Positions 39,724 through 51,070 are shown, counted from the first letter of the stretch. The stretch: DNA of 64,000 nucleotides from Janthinobacterium rivuli (GCF_029690045.1 NZ_CP121464.1:3286001-3350000); one strand, 5' to 3'. The notes: generated by a model from the letters alone, not told the origin. Program-made: numbers and translations.

Positions 39724-39851
39724 ATAATGGCTTGGGCGTCAGAATCCTGCTTTAGTTCCAGCGCCAAGTTGTTGAATCTAAAGGGGAAGTGGACATCTGT
39801 CCCGTCCATTCCGCCGAAGAAATCAAGGCGAACGCATGTTCGCCTTTTTTT
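39724..39851 (+). ncRNA. Candidate small RNA (promoter to terminator, about 128 nt)
   Basis: A promoter-like pair and a perfect terminator enclose about 128 nt with internal pairing: CTTGG.CG with CGCCAAG, and GGACA with TGTCC. No RNA family is recognised. A 42-codon frame (ATG 39727, AGGAG at 39719) also fits. However, its ribosome site would precede the predicted transcript start, and the terminator lies inside the frame, so I favour a non-coding RNA or an attenuator-like leader for ppiD. Confidence 0.35.
39825..39851 (+). terminator. Strong Rho-independent terminator upstream of ppiD
   Basis: Perfect 9-bp stem AAGGCGAAC / GTTCGCCTT with loop GCAT, followed by seven Ts. It lies only 33 bp before the ppiD start, so transcripts from 39689 should end here unless read-through occurs. 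Confidence 0.9.
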
Positions 39852-39883
39852 ATAGTGATCCACTCATCCCGAATTGGCTGACC

Positions 39884-41809
39884 ATGTTTGAATTTATTCG
39901 TACCCATCGACGCTTGATGCAGTTTCTCCTGATGCTGGTCATCGTCCCGTCTTTTGCACTGGTCGGTATCAGCGGCTACCAAAGCTTCGGCGATGGCGCG
40001 AACACCATCGCCAAGGTCGGCGACCAGGTCGTTACGCAGCAGCAATATGAAGAAGCGCAACGCCAGCAGATCGACCGCTACCGCCAGATGATGGGCGAGC
40101 AGTTCGACCAGAAAATGTTTGACACGCCGGAAGCGCGCCAGAGCATCCTCGACAACCTGATCGCCGAGCGCGCCGTGGCCGCCGAAGTGGGCCGTAGCCA
40201 CCTGGTCATCAGCGATGCCGTGCTGCAAAAGGAAGTGCTGGAAATCCCAGGCTTGACCTTGCCGGACGGTAAATTCGACCTGGAACGCTACAAGGCCATG
40301 CTGGCCGCCCAAGGCATGACGCCGCAGATGTACGATGCGCGCCGCCGCAGCGACCTGGCCCTGCAGCAACTGGCCGGCGCCGTGCAAGGCACCGCCTTCG
40401 CGCCAAGCACCGTCTCCAAACGCCTGTCCGACATCACCTCGGAAGAGCGTGAAGTGCAGGAACTGTTGCTGCCGATCGCCCAGTACGTGTCGGAAGTCAA
40501 AGTGACGGACGCCATGATCAAGGCTTTCTATGACAAGAACAGCAAGTTCTTCGAGATCCCGGAACAAGCCAAGATCGAGTACGTTGTGCTTGACGACAGC
40601 GCCGCCGGCGAGCAAGTCGACGTCACCGACGCCGACGTGACCGGCTACTACGCGAAGAACCAGAAAGCCTACACGACGGAAGAAGCGCGTCAGGCCAGCC
40701 ATATCCTCGTCGCCGTCAAGAAAGACGCATCGGCCGCCGACAAGGCAGCCGCCAAGGCCAAGGCTGAAGCCATCCTGGCTGACGTGCGCAAGACGCCTGC
40801 CAGCTTTGCCGCCGTGGCCAAGGCCAAGTCGGAAGATCCGGCGTCCGCGGAACAGGGCGGCGACCTGGGCGTGATTGGCAAGGATGGCTTGCCTACGCCG
40901 TTGCTCAATGCCGTCGCGAAACTCAAGCAGGGTGAAATCAGCGACGTCGTCGCTTCCGATTTCGGCTTCCACATCCTGACCGTGACCTCGCTCAAGCCAC
41001 AGCACGTGCGTGCGCTCGATGAAGTACGCGGCGAGATCACGGCCGACCTGCGCAAGCAATTCGCTGCCAAGAAATACTCGGAAATGGCGGAAACGTTCAC
41101 CAACACGGTCTACGAGCAATCGGACAGCCTGAAGCCGGTGGCCGACAAGCTGAAACTGAAAGTGGAAAGCGTCGCCAACCTGTCGCGGACGCCGTCGCCA
41201 GCACTGGGCAAGGCGCCGTTCAACAACGCCAAGTTCCTGACCGCCATCTTCTCGAACGATTCGCTGAAAGACAAGCGCAACACGGAAGCCGTGACCGTCG
41301 CTCCTAACGTGCTGATCGCCGGTCGCGTGGTGGAATTCAAGCCTGCCAGCAAGCGTCCGCTGGCCGAAGTCGAAGCGATGATCCGTCAGCGCGTGACCCT
41401 GGAAGAAGCGGAAAAGCTGGCCAAGAAAGCGGGCGAGACCAAGCTGGCCGCCTTGAAGGCTTCGGGCGACGCGACCGGTTTCGGCGCGGCGCAATGGGTA
41501 TCGCGCAGCAAGCTGGACGGCATCAACCGTGCCGCCATCGCGCAAGTCATGAAAGCGGACACGAGCAAGCTGCCAGCCTACGTGGGTGTGGACCTGCCAG
41601 CCCTGGGCTATGGCATCTACCGCATCGCCAAGGTGCAGCAGCCGGCGCAAGTGGATGCAGCACGCCGCCAGCAAGAGAAAGACCAGATCAGCGGCATCCT
41701 GGCACAACAGGAAATGTTCGATTACGTCGAGTACCTGAAAGCCAAGGCCAAGGTGAAGATCGTCAAGCCGGTCACCGCGCCGGTTGCAGCAGCGCCGGAA
41801 GCGCCGTAA
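39884..41809 (+). CDS. ppiD: Membrane-anchored periplasmic chaperone/PPIase, PpiD-like
   Basis: 641 aa. An N-terminal inner-membrane helix (LMQFLLMLVIVPSFALVGISGY) is followed by a SurA-type chaperone domain in the periplasm. A parvulin domain lies around residues 265-365 (ARQASHILVAVKKDA, AKSEDPASAEQGGDLGVIGKDG, SDFGFHILTVTSL), then a C-terminal chaperone-like region. It helps fold envelope and outer-membrane proteins as they leave the Sec channel. ATG 39884 is the start; the in-frame ATG 39836 lies in the terminator hairpin. It sits downstream of hupB, as in many proteobacteria. Confidence 0.94.
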   Translation: MFEFIRTHRRLMQFLLMLVIVPSFALVGISGYQSFGDGANTIAKVGDQVVTQQQYEEAQRQQIDRYRQMMGEQFDQKMFDTPEARQSILDNLIAERAVAAEVGRSHLVISDAVLQKEVLEIPGLTLPDGKFDLERYKAMLAAQGMTPQMYDARRRSDLALQQLAGAVQGTAFAPSTVSKRLSDITSEEREVQELLLPIAQYVSEVKVTDAMIKAFYDKNSKFFEIPEQAKIEYVVLDDSAAGEQVDVTDADVTGYYAKNQKAYTTEEARQASHILVAVKKDASAADKAAAKAKAEAILADVRKTPASFAAVAKAKSEDPASAEQGGDLGVIGKDGLPTPLLNAVAKLKQGEISDVVASDFGFHILTVTSLKPQHVRALDEVRGEITADLRKQFAAKKYSEMAETFTNTVYEQSDSLKPVADKLKLKVESVANLSRTPSPALGKAPFNNAKFLTAIFSNDSLKDKRNTEAVTVAPNVLIAGRVVEFKPASKRPLAEVEAMIRQRVTLEEAEKLAKKAGETKLAALKASGDATGFGAAQWVSRSKLDGINRAAIAQVMKADTSKLPAYVGVDLPALGYGIYRIAKVQQPAQVDAARRQQEKDQISGILAQQEMFDYVEYLKAKAKVKIVKPVTAPVAAAPEAP

Positions 41810-41824
41810 TCAGTTTTAGCCCAT

Positions 41825-41857
41825 AAAAATAGCCGCTTTCGAGCGGCTATTTTTTTG
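41825..41857 (+). terminator. Rho-independent terminator after ppiD
   Basis: Perfect 13-bp stem AAAAATAGCCGCT / AGCGGCTATTTTT with the stable TTCG tetraloop and a T-run. Confidence 0.93.
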
Positions 41858-41908
41858 TCTGTGGAATGTGCGTGTCAATGAATTTACCATGACCACCAGC
41901 GTAAAGCT

Positions 41909-41935
41909 GGGGTCAGACCCGCCGGGTCTGACCCC
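41909..41935. repeat. GGGGTCAGACCC palindromic repeat, copy 1
   Basis: Perfect 12-bp arms GGGGTCAGACCC / GGGTCTGACCCC around GCC. It lies between convergent genes. Two more copies are at 50959-50985 and 51044-51070. This palindrome type is widespread in betaproteobacterial intergenic DNA and resembles REP elements mobilised by REP-associated transposases. Confidence 0.85.
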
Positions 41936-41975
41936 GGATTTTTGCCTCGGGCTAGAGCTAACGTCAACAACCGGC

Positions 41976-42608
41976 TTACTTCGCGTCCAGCAACGGCGCC
42001 AGCCGCGGCCAGATATTCTTTAAAATCGTCGGATGCGCCTGCGCATTCGGGTGCATGCGGTCGGCCTGGAACAACTGCGGCTGGTCGGCGATGCCTTCGA
42101 ACATGAAGGGCACGAGTGGCGCCTTCCATTCCTTGGCCAGCTTGCCGTACACGCCATAAAACTGCTCGCCATAGGCGCGGCCATAGTTGGGCGGCATGCG
42201 CATGCCCACCAGCACCACCTGCGCGCCCGATTTTTTGGCCGCCTCGCCCATGGCGCGCAGATTCGCTTCGGCGGCCGCCACGGGCAAGCCGCGCAAGCCG
42301 TCGTTGGCGCCCAGTTCGATCAGCACGACGTCGGGCTGGTGCTTGGCCAGCAGCGCAGGCAGGCGTGCCCGGCCGCCGCTGGTGGTCTCGCCGCTGATGC
42401 TGGCATTGACGATGCGCGTGTCGTTCTTTTGCGCTTGCAGCCGCTGTTCCAGCAGCGCCACCCAGCCCGTGCCCCGTGCCAGCCCATACTCGGCCGAGAG
42501 ACTGTCGCCGAGCACCAGCAGCGTTTTTGGTGCAGAATAGGCGTTCGTCATGCCTGACACCAGCAGCAGGGCTGCCGCAGGAAGCAGGGACAGCGCGCGC
42601 CGCCGCAT
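41976..42608 (-). CDS. TesA-like SGNH/GDSL esterase, periplasmic
   Basis: 210 aa. A signal peptide (MRRRALSLLPAAALLLVSGMTNAYS) is followed by the SGNH hydrolase blocks: LLVLGDSLSAEYG (catalytic Ser), NASISGETTSGG (Gly), ELGANDGLRG (Asn) and ADRMHPNAQAH (Asp and His). This matches TesA (thioesterase I/lysophospholipase L1/arylesterase). ATG 42608 is chosen because it begins a proper signal peptide; the in-frame ATG 42665 would overlap the divergent ABC gene. The tesA-ybbA divergent arrangement is also found in E. coli. Confidence 0.9.
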   Translation of the reverse strand: MRRRALSLLPAAALLLVSGMTNAYSAPKTLLVLGDSLSAEYGLARGTGWVALLEQRLQAQKNDTRIVNASISGETTSGGRARLPALLAKHQPDVVLIELGANDGLRGLPVAAAEANLRAMGEAAKKSGAQVVLVGMRMPPNYGRAYGEQFYGVYGKLAKEWKAPLVPFMFEGIADQPQLFQADRMHPNAQAHPTILKNIWPRLAPLLDAK

Positions 42609-42663
42609 GCGGCTGCTGCCCTCGACACTTATTTGTTCACGAAATTTTTTAAGATAGATCAGC

Positions 42664-43416
<753 letters not shown>

Positions 43417-43431
43417 TTGTTGCGCGAGTTT

Positions 43432-43518
43432 GTCGGATTACGCGCTTGCGCGCTAATCCGACCTACCCGACCTACCCGCCCTCCGAGGTGTAGCTTGGAT
43501 TAGCGCAGCGTAATCCAA
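43432..43518. repeat. REP-like palindromes (GTCGGATTA family), second locus
   Basis: Hairpin 1: GTCGGATTACGCGC pairs with GCGCTAATCCGAC (43432-43462). Hairpin 2: TTGGATTA (43495-43502) pairs with TAATCCAA (43511-43518). The core is shared with 3858-3957. It lies between two convergent genes. Confidence 0.8.
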
Positions 43519-43535
43519 CACACCCGCGCCAAAGC

Positions 43536-45104
43536 TTATGCCGACAAGGCATTGATCAACCTGCGTATCGCCGGGATCAGTTCCCCCGCCGTCAGCCCGA
43601 TCGGGCCGCTGCCTGCCGCCACCAGCGCATCGGCCGCCGCGCCGTGCAGCCACACGGCGCCTATCGCCGCTTCCCATTCCGGCCAGCCCTGCGCCAGCAG
43701 GCTGCCGCACAGGCCGGACAAGACGTCGCCCGTGCCGGCCGTCGCCAGGGCGGGGCCGCCCGTGTTGTTGACCACTACAGTGCCATCCTGCGCGGCGATC
43801 ACCGTGCCCGAACCTTTCAATACCACGATGGCGCCCAGCTGCGCCGCCAGCTGGCGCGCCGCGCCCAGGCGGTCGGCCTGCACCTCGGCCACCGTCATGT
43901 CGAGCAGGCGCGCCGCTTCCAGCGGGTGCGGCGTCAGTATCGTCGCCCCCGCGCCCGTGCGCACGGCCAGCGCCGATTGCAGCTCCGGCTCGGCCGCCAT
44001 CAGGTTCAGCGCGTCCGCGTCCAGCAGCAGGGGGCTGTCGCTGTCAATGGCACGCTGCAGCAGCTCCACCGTGCCGGCCTTGTCGCCGAGGCCGGGACCG
44101 GCCACCAGCGCGGCAAAGTGCAGGCCCGAGAAATCGACGTCCCTGGCGTGCCGGCACATCAGCTCCGGCTGGCCGCTGTCGAAGGCGGGCGGAGCGTCCG
44201 GAAACGCGATGTAGACTCTTCCCGCGCCCGCATGCAGGGCCGTGCGGGCCGCCAGGATGGGCGCGCCGGCCATGCCTTGCGCGCCGCCGATGATGGCCAC
44301 GCTGCCGTAGCTGCCCTTGTGCGTGTTTTGCCGGCGTGGCTGCAACTGGCGCGCGAACAGGTGCAGGCCACCCAGCTGCGCCTTCGCCGCGGGCAGCAGG
44401 GAGGGAGCGATGGCCAGCGCGGCCACTTCCACTTCACCCGCATGGTCGCGGCCATTCGCCGTGTGCAGGCCCGGCTTGTCGCCGATGAAGGTGAGCGTAT
44501 GCGTGGCGCGGATGGCGACGCCGTCGATGGCGCCCGTGTCCGCGTGCAGGCCGCTGGGCACGTCGAGCGCCAGCACGGGGCAATCGAGATTGTTGACCAG
44601 CTGCGCCATGTCGCGGCATTCGCCGTCGAGGGGACGCGACGCGCCGATGCCGAACAGGCCATCGATGACGAGGTGCCATGGCGCCGCGCCCACCGCGGCC
44701 GAGGCCATGGACGTTGCCGCTTCCATCAAGCGCGCGGCGCTGTTGCGCGCGCGGCTCAGCGCCTGTTCGCGTTCGGGCGACGTGGCTTGCGCCTCGGGCG
44801 CCAGCCAGACGAGCACCTCGGTGCCGCTGCCGGCCAGGTGCGCGGCCGCTTCCAGCGCATCGCCGCCGTTGTCGCCGGGGCCAGCCAGCACCAGGACGCG
44901 CCGGTGGCCCGCATCGTCGCCATCTTCCTGGGCGTGCAGCAGCTTCAGGGCGGCACTGGCGGCAGCCTGGCCCGCGCGCTGCATCAGCAGCCCTTGCGGC
45001 AGGTCGCGCATGGCCGCTTGTTCGATGGCGCGCAGTTCGGCGATGGAGTACAGCGGTGTGGAAGAGTCAATCAGGGGCATGGCGCGTGTTCCGTTAGTCA
45101 GCAT
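43536..45104 (-). CDS. nnr: Bifunctional NAD(P)H-hydrate epimerase / ADP-dependent dehydratase
   Basis: About 522 aa fusion repairing hydrated NADH and NADPH. The N-terminal YjeF_N epimerase domain (about 10-220) contains LVLAGPGDNGGDALEAAAHL and LALDVPSGLHADTG. The C-terminal ribokinase-like dehydratase (about 230-515) contains NTGGPALATAGTGDVLSGLCG, the catalytic GTGD motif. The start is ATG 45104; ATG 45080 (MPLIDSSTPLYS, with GGAA upstream) is nearly as good. Divergent from the 5-oxoprolinase gene. Confidence 0.93.
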   Translation of the reverse strand: MLTNGTRAMPLIDSSTPLYSIAELRAIEQAAMRDLPQGLLMQRAGQAAASAALKLLHAQEDGDDAGHRRVLVLAGPGDNGGDALEAAAHLAGSGTEVLVWLAPEAQATSPEREQALSRARNSAARLMEAATSMASAAVGAAPWHLVIDGLFGIGASRPLDGECRDMAQLVNNLDCPVLALDVPSGLHADTGAIDGVAIRATHTLTFIGDKPGLHTANGRDHAGEVEVAALAIAPSLLPAAKAQLGGLHLFARQLQPRRQNTHKGSYGSVAIIGGAQGMAGAPILAARTALHAGAGRVYIAFPDAPPAFDSGQPELMCRHARDVDFSGLHFAALVAGPGLGDKAGTVELLQRAIDSDSPLLLDADALNLMAAEPELQSALAVRTGAGATILTPHPLEAARLLDMTVAEVQADRLGAARQLAAQLGAIVVLKGSGTVIAAQDGTVVVNNTGGPALATAGTGDVLSGLCGSLLAQGWPEWEAAIGAVWLHGAAADALVAAGSGPIGLTAGELIPAIRRLINALSA

Positions 45105-45213
45105 GTCTTCAACATAAGGCCGAAGCGGGCGAAAGGCAAGGCGCGCACGCCTGCGGTGCGCCGTAAATTGTGCGGCTACAATAGCCATCTCACATAAGTG
45201 CGGGGGCAAGGCG

Positions 45214-48200
45214 ATGGATTGGCAATTCTGGATCGACCGGGGCGGCACCTTTACGGACATCGTGGCGCGCCGTCCTGACGGCAGCCTGGCCACGCATAAA
45301 CTGCTGTCGGAGAATCCCGGCCAGTACCGCGACGCGGCGCTGGCCGGCATGCGCCAGCTGATGGACCTGGCGCTTGACGCGCCGCTGCCCGTGGAGCGGG
45401 TGGGCGCCATCAAGATGGGCACGACGGTGGCCACCAATGCGCTGCTTGAACGCAAGGGCGAGCCGACCGTGCTGGCCATCACGCGCGGTTTTCGCGACGC
45501 CTTACGCATCGCCTACCAGAACCGTCCGCAGCTGTTCGCGCGCCAGATCATCCTGCCGGAACTGCTGTACGGCGACGTGATCGAGATCGAGGAGCGCATG
45601 GGCGCGCACGGCGACGTCGTGACGCCGCTCGACGAGGCGGCCGCGCGCACGGCGCTGGAACAGGCCTATGCGCGCGGCGTGCGCGCCATCGCGGTCGTGC
45701 TGATGCACGGCTACCGCTACCACGCGCACGAGGCACGGGTGGCGCAGCTGGCGCGCGAGGCAGGGTTTACGCAGGTGTCCGTGTCGCACGAAGTGAGCCC
45801 CATGATGAAACTGGTGGCGCGCGGCGACACGACCGTGGTCGACGCCTATCTGTCGCCGATTTTGCGCCGCTATGTCGACCAGCTGGCGATGGAGCTGCCT
45901 GGCGTGCATCTGCAATTCATGCAGTCGAACGGCGGCTTGACGGATGCGCGCGCCTTCCAGGGCAAGGACAGCATCTTGTCCGGCCCCGCGGGCGGCATCG
46001 TCGGCATGGTGCGCGCCAGCGCCCTGGCCGGCTTCGAAAAAGTCATCGGCTTCGATATGGGCGGCACCTCCACCGACGTGTCGCATTACGCGGGCGAGTT
46101 CGAACGCGTGTTCGAGACGCAGATCGCCGGCGTGCGCATGCGCGCGCCCATGATGAGCATCCACACGGTGGCGGCCGGCGGCGGCTCCATCCTGCATTTC
46201 GACGGCGCCCGCTACAAGGTGGGGCCGGACAGCGCGGGCGCCAATCCCGGCCCCGCCAGCTACCGGCGCGGCGGCCCGCTGGCCGTCACCGACTGCAACG
46301 TCATGCTGGGCAAGCTGCAGCCCGCCTTCTTCCCCCGCGTCTTCGGCCCCGACGCCAATGAAGCGCTGGACGCGGCCACCGTGCGCACCCAGTTCGAAGC
46401 GCTGGCGCGCACGGTGAACTCGACGCCGGAAGAAGTGGCCGAAGGCTATATCGCCATCGCCGTAGGGAACATGGCCAACGCCATCAAGCAGATTTCCGTG
46501 CAGCGCGGCCACGACGTCACCGAGTACACGCTCACCAGCTTTGGCGGCGCGGGCGGCCAGCATGCCTGCCTGGTGGCCGATGCGCTGGGCATGCGCACGG
46601 TGTTCATCCACAGCCTGGCGGGCGTGATGTCGGCCTACGGCATGGGCCTGGCCGACCAGAGCGCCATGCGCGAGCGCGCCATCGAGGCGGCGTTGGGCGC
46701 GGACCTGGCCGGCGATTTCGCGCAACTGGGCGAACTGGCGCGTGGCGACTTGCTGCGCCAGGGCGTGGAAGGGAAGCGCATCGCGCTGGTGTCGCGCATG
46801 CACCTGCGCTACGAAGGCACGGATTCGGCCCTCGTCGTGCTGTTCGATACGGTGGCGAGCATGCAGGCGCAATTTGAAGCGGCCTACAAAAAACGCTTTT
46901 CCTTTTTGATGCCGGCGCGTGCGCTGATCGTCGAGGCGATCTCCGTGGAAGCCATCGGCGCGTCCGATGCGCCGCAAGTGGCCGCGCCGGTCCATGCACC
47001 GCGCGCAGGCGTGCTGGCGCCCGTGCAGATGGTGGACATGTACTGCGCCGGCGCGTGGCGCGACAGCGGCCTGTATGGGGCAGACAGCCTGCGCCCCGGC
47101 GATAGCATCGATGGCCCGGCCATCGTCAGCGACGCCAACGCCACCACCGTGATCGAACCGGGCTGGCGCGCGGACGTCACGGCGCACGGCCATCTGGTCT
47201 TGCGCAGGGTTGTCGCCTTGCCGGAGCGGCGCGCCAAGGGGTTGCAAACAGCGACGCAGGCCGATCCCGTGATGCTGGAAATTTTCAATAACCTGTTCAT
47301 GTCGATTGCCGAGCAGATGGGCCTGCGCCTGCAAAATACGGCCCATTCCGTCAACATCAAGGAGCGGCTCGATTTCAGCTGCGCCATCTTCGACGCGCAA
47401 GGCCATTTGATCGCCAACGCGCCGCACATGCCCGTGCACCTCGGTTCCATGGGCGAGAGCATCCGCACCGTCATGACGCGCAATGCGGGCGCCATGCGGC
47501 CGGCCGACGTCTTCATGCTCAATGATCCTTATCACGGCGGCACGCATCTGCCCGACGTGACGGTGATCTCGCCGGTGTTCGATGAGGCGGGCGGCGCCAT
47601 CCTGTTCTACGTCGGCTCGCGCGGCCACCATGCGGACATCGGCGGCACGACACCCGGTTCCATGCCGCCCGACTCCACGCGCATCGAGGAAGAGGGCGTG
47701 TTGATCGACAACTTCAAGCTGGTCGACGGCGCCACGGGTTTGCTGCGCGAAGACGCAACCCTGGCCCTGCTGGCGGGCGCCAGCTGGCCGGCCCGCAATC
47801 CGCAGCAGAATGTGGCTGACCTGCGCGCCCAGGTGGCGGCCAACCAGAAGGGCGCCGAAGAACTGCACAAGATGGTCGCGCATTTCGGTTTGACTGTCGT
47901 GCAGGCCTACATGGGCCACGTGCAGGACAATGCCGAGGAAGCCGTGCGCAGGGTCATCACGACCCTGAAGAATGGCAGCTATGCGCTGGACCTGGACAAC
48001 GGCGCGCAGATCAAAGTGGCGATCAGGGTCGATGTGGCGCGGCGCAGCGCCGTCATCGATTTCACGGGCACGTCCAGCCAGCTGCCGAACAACTTCAATG
48101 CGCCGTCCGCCGTCTGCATGGCGGCCGTGCTGTACGTGTTCCGCACCCTCGTCGACGACGAGATTCCCTTGAACGCGGGCTGCCTGAAGCCTTTGACCGT

Positions 48201-48798
48201 GATCATCCCGTCCGGCTCCATGCTCAATCCGCAGTATCCGGCCTCCGTCGTGTCGGGCAATGTGGAAACCTCGACCTGCATCACGAATGCCCTGTATGGC
48301 GCGCTGGGGGCGATGGCCGCCTCGCAGGGGACGATGAACAATTTCACGTTCGGCAGCGAAAAGTACCAGTATTACGAGACGATATCGGGCGGCTCGGGCG
48401 CCGGCCCCGGTTTTGACGGCACGGACGTGGTGCAGACGAACATGACCAATTCGCGCCTGACGGATCCGGAAATCCTCGAGTGGCGCTTTCCTGTGCGGCT
48501 GGACAGCTACAGCATCCGCGCAGGGTCGGGCGGGGCGGGGCGCTGGCACGGCGGCAATGGCGGCGTGCGCCGGGTGCGCTTCCTGGAACCCATGACGGCG
48601 GCGATCCTGTCGAACAACCGCATCCATCCGCCTTTCGGCATGGATGGCGGCGCGGCGGGTGCGCTGGGACGCAATTACGTGGAGCGGGCGGACGGCACGG
48701 TGGAGCACCTGGCGCATATCGGCAAGACCGATATGCAGGCGGGCGACGTGTTCGTGATCGAGACGCCGGGCGGCGGCGCTTACGGCAAGACGGAATAG
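45214..48798 (+). CDS. 5-oxoprolinase (ATP-hydrolysing), HyuA-HyuB fusion
   Basis: 1194 aa, the size of single-chain 5-oxoprolinases, which open 5-oxo-L-proline to L-glutamate with ATP. The HyuA-like half (residues about 1-680) starts [18 protein letters not shown] and has [19 protein letters not shown] and [31 protein letters not shown]. The HyuB-like half (about 690-1190) has [24 protein letters not shown] [15 protein letters not shown] and [15 protein letters not shown]. The end overlaps the convergent AraC gene by 19 bases. Confidence 0.93.
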   Translation: MDWQFWIDRGGTFTDIVARRPDGSLATHKLLSENPGQYRDAALAGMRQLMDLALDAPLPVERVGAIKMGTTVATNALLERKGEPTVLAITRGFRDALRIAYQNRPQLFARQIILPELLYGDVIEIEERMGAHGDVVTPLDEAAARTALEQAYARGVRAIAVVLMHGYRYHAHEARVAQLAREAGFTQVSVSHEVSPMMKLVARGDTTVVDAYLSPILRRYVDQLAMELPGVHLQFMQSNGGLTDARAFQGKDSILSGPAGGIVGMVRASALAGFEKVIGFDMGGTSTDVSHYAGEFERVFETQIAGVRMRAPMMSIHTVAAGGGSILHFDGARYKVGPDSAGANPGPASYRRGGPLAVTDCNVMLGKLQPAFFPRVFGPDANEALDAATVRTQFEALARTVNSTPEEVAEGYIAIAVGNMANAIKQISVQRGHDVTEYTLTSFGGAGGQHACLVADALGMRTVFIHSLAGVMSAYGMGLADQSAMRERAIEAALGADLAGDFAQLGELARGDLLRQGVEGKRIALVSRMHLRYEGTDSALVVLFDTVASMQAQFEAAYKKRFSFLMPARALIVEAISVEAIGASDAPQVAAPVHAPRAGVLAPVQMVDMYCAGAWRDSGLYGADSLRPGDSIDGPAIVSDANATTVIEPGWRADVTAHGHLVLRRVVALPERRAKGLQTATQADPVMLEIFNNLFMSIAEQMGLRLQNTAHSVNIKERLDFSCAIFDAQGHLIANAPHMPVHLGSMGESIRTVMTRNAGAMRPADVFMLNDPYHGGTHLPDVTVISPVFDEAGGAILFYVGSRGHHADIGGTTPGSMPPDSTRIEEEGVLIDNFKLVDGATGLLREDATLALLAGASWPARNPQQNVADLRAQVAANQKGAEELHKMVAHFGLTVVQAYMGHVQDNAEEAVRRVITTLKNGSYALDLDNGAQIKVAIRVDVARRSAVIDFTGTSSQLPNNFNAPSAVCMAAVLYVFRTLVDDEIPLNAGCLKPLTVIIPSGSMLNPQYPASVVSGNVETSTCITNALYGALGAMAASQGTMNNFTFGSEKYQYYETISGGSGAGPGFDGTDVVQTNMTNSRLTDPEILEWRFPVRLDSYSIRAGSGGAGRWHGGNGGVRRVRFLEPMTAAILSNNRIHPPFGMDGGAAGALGRNYVERADGTVEHLAHIGKTDMQAGDVFVIETPGGGAYGKTE

Positions 48799-49718
48799 GC
48801 TGTGGCTCCGCTCAGCTGCGCGCGCACCTGGCCCACGTCGCGCATGGGCGCGCGGCCGAACTGGCGGCTGTATTCGCGGCTGAACTGCGATTCGCTGGCG
48901 TAGCCGACCCGGTAGCCGGCCGTGCCCGCGTCGATCTGCTCGACCAGCATGAGGCGCCGTGCTTCCTGCAATCGCAGCAGCTTCTGGTACTGCATCGGCG
49001 TCATGGCGGTAATCGCCTTGAAGTGATGGTGCAGCGACGACATGCTCATGTTCGCCATGCCGGCCAGGTGCTCGATGCGCAGCGGCTCGCAATAATTGTG
49101 CTTGATCCAGTCGATGGCTTGCCCCACCTGGTGCGACTGGCTGCTGGCCAGCGCCATGTGCCGCAGGCGCGCGCCGACGGGACCATTGAGCAGGCGGTAC
49201 GTCAGCTCGCGGCGGATCAAAGGCGCCAGCGCGGCGATCTCGCCCGGTTTGTCGAGCAGGCGCACGAGGCGCAGCATGGCGTCGAGCAGCTCGGCCGACA
49301 CGTCGCTGACGGAAATGCCGCGCGTTGCGGGCAGGATTTTCTGCTGCGCCGCGCTGTTACTGCTGCTTTCGCTGTCGAGCAGCGCGGCCACGTCGGCGAT
49401 GTCGATGCCGAGCACCACGCACAGGTGCGGCTTGTCTTCGCTCGCTTCCACCACGCGCACCTGCACCGGCAAGTCGACGGACGTCAGCAGATACTGCATG
49501 CGGCTGTAATGGAAGGTTTCGCTGCCCAGGGTGACGTCTTTCGCGCCCTGCGCGATGATGGCCACGCTGGGGCGCGCTGCATGGAACAGCGATTCCGTGA
49601 CCGAGGACTGGCGGTGGAAACTGAGGTTGCCGATGGCCGTCGCGTAGTCGCCCGTGCGCGGCGCGTGGCGGCTGATCAGGGCGGCGATTTCATCTTGTGG
49701 AGTAAGTGGCGTGGACAT
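48780..49718 (-). CDS. AraC family transcriptional regulator
   Basis: 312 aa. An N-terminal AraC_N/cupin-like sensor ([36 protein letters not shown] region) is followed by a C-terminal double HTH (about 215-305): [33 protein letters not shown] and [22 protein letters not shown]. It is divergent from the alcohol dehydrogenase gene across a 179-bp gap and probably regulates it, as AraC_N regulators often control an adjacent oxidoreductase. Confidence 0.93.
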   Translation of the reverse strand: MSTPLTPQDEIAALISRHAPRTGDYATAIGNLSFHRQSSVTESLFHAARPSVAIIAQGAKDVTLGSETFHYSRMQYLLTSVDLPVQVRVVEASEDKPHLCVVLGIDIADVAALLDSESSSNSAAQQKILPATRGISVSDVSAELLDAMLRLVRLLDKPGEIAALAPLIRRELTYRLLNGPVGARLRHMALASSQSHQVGQAIDWIKHNYCEPLRIEHLAGMANMSMSSLHHHFKAITAMTPMQYQKLLRLQEARRLMLVEQIDAGTAGYRVGYASESQFSREYSRQFGRAPMRDVGQVRAQLSGATAYSVLP

Positions 49719-49897
49719 GGCGTTCAGTATGCATGAGGCGAAGTAGGGCAGGGGCTGATCTTACGCAGATTTGGAGGATCGTGCAAAGGTCTTGCAGGAT
49801 CGCGGTAACGGCGGGCCGGCTTCTCGGGCACACTTGTGCAATCGCCTGCATGGCACGCGTCCCCCCTCGTCACACACATCTAGATACAGGAGTTTTC

Positions 49898-50950
49898 ATG
49901 ACCACCATCGCCAAAGGCTACGCCGCACTGGGCCCGACTTCCGCACTGCAACCGTTCACGTTCGAGCGCCGCGCCCCGCGCGAAGACGACGTGGCCATTT
50001 CGATCAAATACTGCGGCGTGTGCCACTCCGACATCCACCAGGCGCGCGACGAATGGGGCGGCGCCGCCTTCCCGATGGTGCCCGGCCATGAAATCGCCGG
50101 CGTCGTCACGGCCGTCGGCGCCAACGTCAGCAAGTTCAAGGTGGGCGACCACGTGGGCGTGGGCTGCTTCGTCGACTCGTGCACCACCTGCAAGACGCGC
50201 AACGTGGACCTGGAACAGTACATGCCAGGCCTGATCCAGACCTACAACGGCCTGGAAGCGGATGGCAAGACGGCCACGCAGGGCGGCTACTCGGACAGCA
50301 TCGTCGTCAAGGAAGGCTATGTGCTGTCGATTCCCGACAACCTGCCGCTGGACGCCGCGGCGCCGCTGCTGTGCGCCGGCATCACCCTGTATTCGCCGCT
50401 GAACCACTGGAAAGCCGGTCCTGGCAAGCAGGTCGCCATCCTGGGCATGGGTGGCCTGGGCCACATGGGCGTCAAGATCGCCCACGCCATGGGCGCCGAA
50501 GTGACGGTGCTGAGCCAGACCCTGTCGAAGCGCGAAGACGGCCTGCGCCTGGGCGCCGACCATTACTACGCTACCAACGACGCAGAAACGTTCAGCAAGC
50601 TGGCCGGCACGTTCGACCTGATCATCTGCACCGTGGGCGCGGCGATCGACTGGAACCAGTACATCAACCTGCTGAAAGTCGACGGCAACATGGTCATCGT
50701 CGGCATCCCCGACGGCGCCGTGCCGCCCGTGAACGCCTTCGGCCTGGTGGGCGCGCGCCGCAGCCTGTCCGGCTCCATGATCGGCTCGATCAAGGAAACC
50801 CAGGAAATGCTGGATTTCTGTGGCAAGCACAATATTGTGTCGGACATCGAGATCATCCGCATTCAGGATATCAATGAAGCGTTTGAGCGCGTGGTCAAAA
50901 GCGATGTCAGATATCGTTTTGTGATCGACATGGCATCGCTGGCTGAGTAA
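49898..50950 (+). CDS. Zinc-type NAD(P)-dependent alcohol dehydrogenase, YahK/CAD-like
   Basis: 350 aa medium-chain dehydrogenase of the cinnamyl-alcohol type, reducing aldehydes with NADPH. Catalytic zinc residues are in [20 protein letters not shown] and [12 protein letters not shown]; the nucleotide site is [18 protein letters not shown] 49898 is fixed by ACAGGAG. Oddity: the structural-zinc lobe normally has four cysteines, but here it reads [20 protein letters not shown]. The third and fourth expected Cys are Arg/Asn and Met, so this zinc is probably lost. Confidence 0.92.
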   Translation: MTTIAKGYAALGPTSALQPFTFERRAPREDDVAISIKYCGVCHSDIHQARDEWGGAAFPMVPGHEIAGVVTAVGANVSKFKVGDHVGVGCFVDSCTTCKTRNVDLEQYMPGLIQTYNGLEADGKTATQGGYSDSIVVKEGYVLSIPDNLPLDAAAPLLCAGITLYSPLNHWKAGPGKQVAILGMGGLGHMGVKIAHAMGAEVTVLSQTLSKREDGLRLGADHYYATNDAETFSKLAGTFDLIICTVGAAIDWNQYINLLKVDGNMVIVGIPDGAVPPVNAFGLVGARRSLSGSMIGSIKETQEMLDFCGKHNIVSDIEIIRIQDINEAFERVVKSDVRYRFVIDMASLAE

Positions 50951-50958
50951 TTTGACAA

Positions 50959-50985
50959 GGGGTCGGACCCGTCGGGTCCGACCCC
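50959..50985. repeat. GGGGTCGGACCC palindromic repeat, copy 2
   Basis: Arms GGGGTCGGACCC / GGGTCCGACCCC around GTC, directly after the alcohol dehydrogenase stop. Compared with copies 1 and 3, an A-to-G change is compensated on the other arm. Confidence 0.85.
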
Positions 50986-51043
50986 AGCTTTTCCGGTGCT
51001 GAGCCCTGAGCATCATTGGATACTCCGAGCGACGCACAAGGCT

Positions 51044-51070
51044 GGGGTCAGACCCATCGGGTCTGACCCC
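51044..51070. repeat. GGGGTCAGACCC palindromic repeat, copy 3
   Basis: Arms GGGGTCAGACCC / GGGTCTGACCCC around ATC, 58 bp from copy 2 in the same 289-bp gap. Preceded by GGCT as in copy 1, so the repeat unit extends beyond the palindrome. Confidence 0.85.

Noticed and set aside
39797..39818. Resemblance to a tRNA 3' end (TCCCGTCCATTCCGCC)
   Set aside because: It resembles the tRNA-Asp 3' end nearby, but no 5' half, anticodon arm or CCA is found, so no tRNA or attachment site is called.
39727..39855. 42-codon frame with AGGAG upstream
   Set aside because: Its ribosome site lies before the predicted transcript start and the frame runs through a terminator hairpin. Kept only as a note under the candidate small RNA.
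45502..49092. 1196-codon minus-strand frame opposite 5-oxoprolinase
   Set aside because: The plus frame encodes a clear full-length 5-oxoprolinase; the minus frame is a His/Arg/Ala-rich shadow.
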